From an uncultured Eubacteriales bacterium (GTDB lineage: Bacteria > Bacillota > Clostridia > Oscillospirales > Oscillospiraceae): a stretch of DNA of 15,156 bases. Every line of letters starts with the position of its first letter. The first letter of the stretch is position 1. The position numbers and the translations under genes are program-made. Below, in pieces: positions 13,063 to 15,156 of this stretch. Location: positions 1 to 15,156 of the forward strand of contig URSX01000038.1 of the NCBI GenBank assembly GCA_900550615.1, read 5' to 3'. The notes beneath the pieces were generated by a model. It was not told the DNA's origin. It searched no databases and saw nothing but the letters and a program-made list of their open reading frames with translations.

Positions 13063-13407
13063 TTACTTGACCAGCTCGATGAGGGCCGTCTCAGCAGCAT
13101 CGCCACGGCGAACGCCGGTGCGGATGATGCGAGTGTAACCGCCGTTGCGCTCTGCGTATTCAGGAGCGATCTCCTTGAACAGCTTGTGCGCCACATCCTC
13201 TCTGGTGATGAAGCTCAAAGCCTGACGATAGGCTGCCAGATCACCCTTCTTGCCCAGGGTAATCATCTTTTCAGCCAGGGGCTTGATCTCCTTGGCACGG
13301 GTAATGGTGGTTTCCATACGGCCGTTATCCAGGAAATCGGTGACCTGCTGACGGAGCATCGCCATGCGCTGATCGGTAGTTTTACCGAGCTTACGAGTTC
13401 CGGGCAT
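13063..13407 (-). CDS. rplQ: 50S ribosomal protein L17
   Basis: A 114-residue protein of the large ribosomal subunit, full length for the bacterial family. MPGTRKLGKTTDQRMAMLRQ at the start, ITRAKEIKPLAEKMITLGKKGD in the middle and GGYTRIIRTGVRRGDAAETALIELV at the end are the conserved L17 blocks. ATG at 13407 follows AAGGAGGAAACAGAA. It is the last gene of the alpha operon, 45 bases after rpoA, and is followed by the operon terminator. Confidence 0.98.
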   Translation of the reverse strand: MPGTRKLGKTTDQRMAMLRQQVTDFLDNGRMETTITRAKEIKPLAEKMITLGKKGDLAAYRQALSFITREDVAHKLFKEIAPEYAERNGGYTRIIRTGVRRGDAAETALIELVK

Positions 13408-13452
13408 TTCTGTTTCCTCCTTGTAAGGATCTACTGCGCTGCAAGGCGCAAG

Positions 13453-14406
13453 TTAGTTGTTTTCTTCGCCGGCCAGATGCAGACCCATCATGGCCAGTTT
13501 GTTGATAACTTCCTCCAGAGACTTGCGTCCCAGATTGCGGACCTTCATCATCTCGTCCTCCGTCTTGGAGATTAGATCCTCCACGGTGTTGATGTTGGCT
13601 CGCTTGAGGCAGTTGAAGCTGCGCACAGACAGATCCAGCTCCTCAATGGTCATCTGCAGCTGCTTGCTCTGGTCATCTCCGGCCTTCTCCGCAAGGACAG
13701 GCTCGCTGCCCACATTATCGGACAGGTCGGTGAACAGGGCAAAATGGTCACAGAGGATCTTGGCACCCAGAGACACAGCGTCCCGGGCGGAGATGGTGGA
13801 ATCCGTCCACACTTCCAGGGTCAGCTTGTCAAAGTCGGACATGCTGCCCACACGGGTCTTCTCTACCGTGTAATTGACCTTATACACGGGCGTATAGATA
13901 GAGTCAATGGGGATGACGCCAATGACGCCGGGACGCATCGCCTTGTTCCGGTCAGCGGACACATAGCCGCGGCCGTGGCTCAGCGTCACTTCCATGCTCA
14001 GGGTGGCGCCTACATCCAGAGTGGCAATGTGCAGCTCGGGATTGAGGACCTCCACCTCGCCGTCGGCCTTGATGTCTGCGGCGGTGACTTCACAGGGGCC
14101 GGCGGCCTCGATGAAGACGGTCTTGGTGCCCTCACAATGCAGCTTGGTCAGCAGATTCTTCATGTTCAGGACGATCTCCGTCACATCCTCCTTGACACCG
14201 GGGATGGTGGAGAATTCGTGCTGCACACCGGCGATCTTGATGCTGGTGGCTGCCGTGCCGGGCAGAGAAGAGAGCAGGATCCGGCGCAGGGCATTGCCCA
14301 GGGTCGTTCCGTAGCCACGCTCCAGGGGTTCGATCACATACTTTCCATAGGAAGCATCACCAGGTGTTTCAATACACTCGATCTGAGGCTTCTCAATTTC
14401 GATCAT
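13453..14406 (-). CDS. rpoA: DNA-directed RNA polymerase subunit alpha
   Basis: A 317-residue subunit that dimerises to nucleate RNA polymerase assembly and contacts UP elements and activators. Residues 1-230 are the assembly domain: EPLERGYGTTLGNALRRILL (27-46), KEDVTEIVLNMKNL and a GRGYVSADRNK segment. After a short linker, residues about 252-305 form the C-terminal domain (IEELDLSVRSFNCLKRANIN, NLGRKSLEEV). ATG at 14406 follows AAGGAGG. It lies 85 bases after rpsD, a gap holding two small hairpins, and before rplQ, the standard order. Confidence 0.98.
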   Translation of the reverse strand: MIEIEKPQIECIETPGDASYGKYVIEPLERGYGTTLGNALRRILLSSLPGTAATSIKIAGVQHEFSTIPGVKEDVTEIVLNMKNLLTKLHCEGTKTVFIEAAGPCEVTAADIKADGEVEVLNPELHIATLDVGATLSMEVTLSHGRGYVSADRNKAMRPGVIGVIPIDSIYTPVYKVNYTVEKTRVGSMSDFDKLTLEVWTDSTISARDAVSLGAKILCDHFALFTDLSDNVGSEPVLAEKAGDDQSKQLQMTIEELDLSVRSFNCLKRANINTVEDLISKTEDEMMKVRNLGRKSLEEVINKLAMMGLHLAGEENN

Positions 14407-14432
14407 GCAGTACCCTCCTTCATTTCAGTTGG

Positions 14433-14450
14433 GCGGAGTTTATACTCCGC
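14433..14450 (-). other. Hairpin in the rpsD-rpoA intergenic mRNA
   Basis: GCGGAGT (14433-14439), TTAT, ACTCCGC (14444-14450) form a perfect 7-bp stem and tetraloop, and a weaker 5-bp hairpin lies at 14477-14490. There is no T run, so this is not a terminator. It could be a processing or stability site, but this is speculative. Confidence 0.5.
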
Positions 14451-14491
14451 ACCGTATTCGATTCCAGTGCAGTTTGAGGGTCTCGACCCTA

Positions 14492-15094
14492 TTACTTGGA
14501 GTACAGCTCGACGATGAGGTGTTCCTCAATGGGCATATCAATGTCATCACGAGCGGGCATTCTGGTCACAGTGCCCTTCAGCGCATTCTTGTCACGCTCC
14601 AACCAAGTGGGAACGGTGACCAGAGGAGCATCCTCTGCTGTGAAGCGCTTGAAGGCGGCGGAGGAGCGGCTGCTCTCCTTGACCTCGATCACATCGCCCA
14701 CGCGCACCAGGTAGGAAGGAATGTTCACCTTCTTGCCGTTGACGGTGAAATGCGCATGGCTCACCAGCTGACGGGCCTCGCGGCGGGTCATGGCAAAGCC
14801 CAGACGATAGATCACATTGTCCAGACGACGCTCAACCAGTGTCAGCAGGTTCTCGCCGGTCTTGCCGGGCATACCGGTAGCCTTCTCGTAATACATACGG
14901 AACTGCTTCTCCAGGATGCCGTAGACGAACTTGACCTTCTGCTTCTCATTGAGCTGGATGGCATACTCGCTCTTCTTCTTTCTCATCTGGCCGCCGGGGT
15001 TGCGCTTGGTATCCTTCTTGGCGTAACCCATGACAGCAGGAGAGATACCCAGCGCCTTGCAACGCTTGGCGATAGGCTGCATATTCTTAGCCAT
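14492..15094 (-). CDS. rpsD: 30S ribosomal protein S4
   Basis: A 200-residue primary 16S rRNA-binding protein that starts small-subunit assembly. It begins MAKNMQPIAKRCKALGISP, the clostridial form without the four-cysteine zinc site. The conserved core is SEYAIQLNEKQKVKFVYGILEKQF, then the S4 RNA-binding domain (about 90-155: LERRLDNVIYR as VERRLDNVIYR, REARQLVSHAHFTVNGKKVNIPSYLVRVGDVIEV). ATG at 15094 follows AAGGAGG at 11 bases. It lies 25 bases after rpsK and before rpoA, the clostridial arrangement; in B. subtilis rpsD is elsewhere. Confidence 0.98.
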   Translation of the reverse strand: MAKNMQPIAKRCKALGISPAVMGYAKKDTKRNPGGQMRKKKSEYAIQLNEKQKVKFVYGILEKQFRMYYEKATGMPGKTGENLLTLVERRLDNVIYRLGFAMTRREARQLVSHAHFTVNGKKVNIPSYLVRVGDVIEVKESSRSSAAFKRFTAEDAPLVTVPTWLERDKNALKGTVTRMPARDDIDMPIEEHLIVELYSK

Positions 15095-15119
15095 AATCTA
15101 TTTATCCTCCTTGTTCCGA

Positions 15120-15155
15120 TTACACGCGACGACGCTTGGGGGGGCGGCAGCCATT
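15120..15155 (-). CDS. rpsK: 30S ribosomal protein S11, C-terminal end (partial)
   Basis: Only the last 11 codons and the stop are present. They read NGCRPPKRRRV, the near-invariant C-terminus of bacterial S11, which helps form the mRNA channel platform. The position directly upstream of rpsD on the minus strand fits the alpha operon order. The rest lies beyond the window edge. Confidence 0.95.
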   Translation of the reverse strand, partial: NGCRPPKRRRV

Positions 15156-15156
15156 G

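Noticed and set aside
1..15156. CRISPR array, prophage, integrase or insertion sequence
   Set aside because: No regularly spaced identical repeats, no transposase or phage genes; the repeats present are short palindromes and one multi-hairpin family.

Overview
This 15.2 kb window looks like the chromosome of a high-GC, anaerobic, Oscillospiraceae-type member of the Clostridia (Flavonifractor / Intestinimonas / Lawsonibacter-like). That placement is an inference. It rests on Firmicutes-style LexA, SecG and strong AAGGAGG ribosome binding sites, on rpsD lying between rpsK and rpoA (a clostridial rather than Bacillus order), on a dockerin-bearing cell-wall hydrolase, and on an SRP RNA gene just upstream of dnaX.

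Left part (1-5020, + strand). The end of an ABC permease gene overlaps the gene for its lipoprotein substrate-binding protein (SsuA/NMT1 family), and a strong terminator follows. Next is a two-gene unit. The first gene encodes a secreted SH3b plus glucosaminidase enzyme ending in a dockerin-like module. The second encodes a single-pass membrane protein with a cohesin/Ig-like domain, a cadherin-like beta-sandwich domain and a long acidic, proline-rich cytoplasmic tail. Together they could form a hydrolase and its membrane receptor.

Middle part (5020-8145). Two G3E (CobW-type) GTPase genes form a minus-strand operon. The upstream one has an extreme His/Asp/Glu-rich metal-binding insert. The downstream one fuses a GTPase domain to a TIGR03943/YcgQ-like C-terminal domain. 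Non-coding DNA on both sides of the operon carries several repeat families. One is an approximately 180-nt multi-hairpin element present at 5027-5206 and 7948-8129, with compensatory base changes between the copies. The SRP RNA gene lies at about 7799-7939, directly before the second copy.

Right part (8146-15156). This is housekeeping DNA: dnaX-ybaB (without the usual recR after it); lexA and secG, divergent and each with a good promoter, lexA with a LexA box over its -35; an orphan zinc-ribbon membrane protein; and the distal end of the alpha ribosomal operon on the minus strand (rpsK-rpsD-rpoA-rplQ), closed by a 20-bp perfect terminator. The region between the zinc-ribbon gene and rplQ holds more copies of the short palindromic repeats seen near 7450-7530.

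The observations most worth following are the covarying multi-hairpin repeat family, the possible dockerin-cohesin hydrolase/anchor pair, and the metal-associated GTPase operon.
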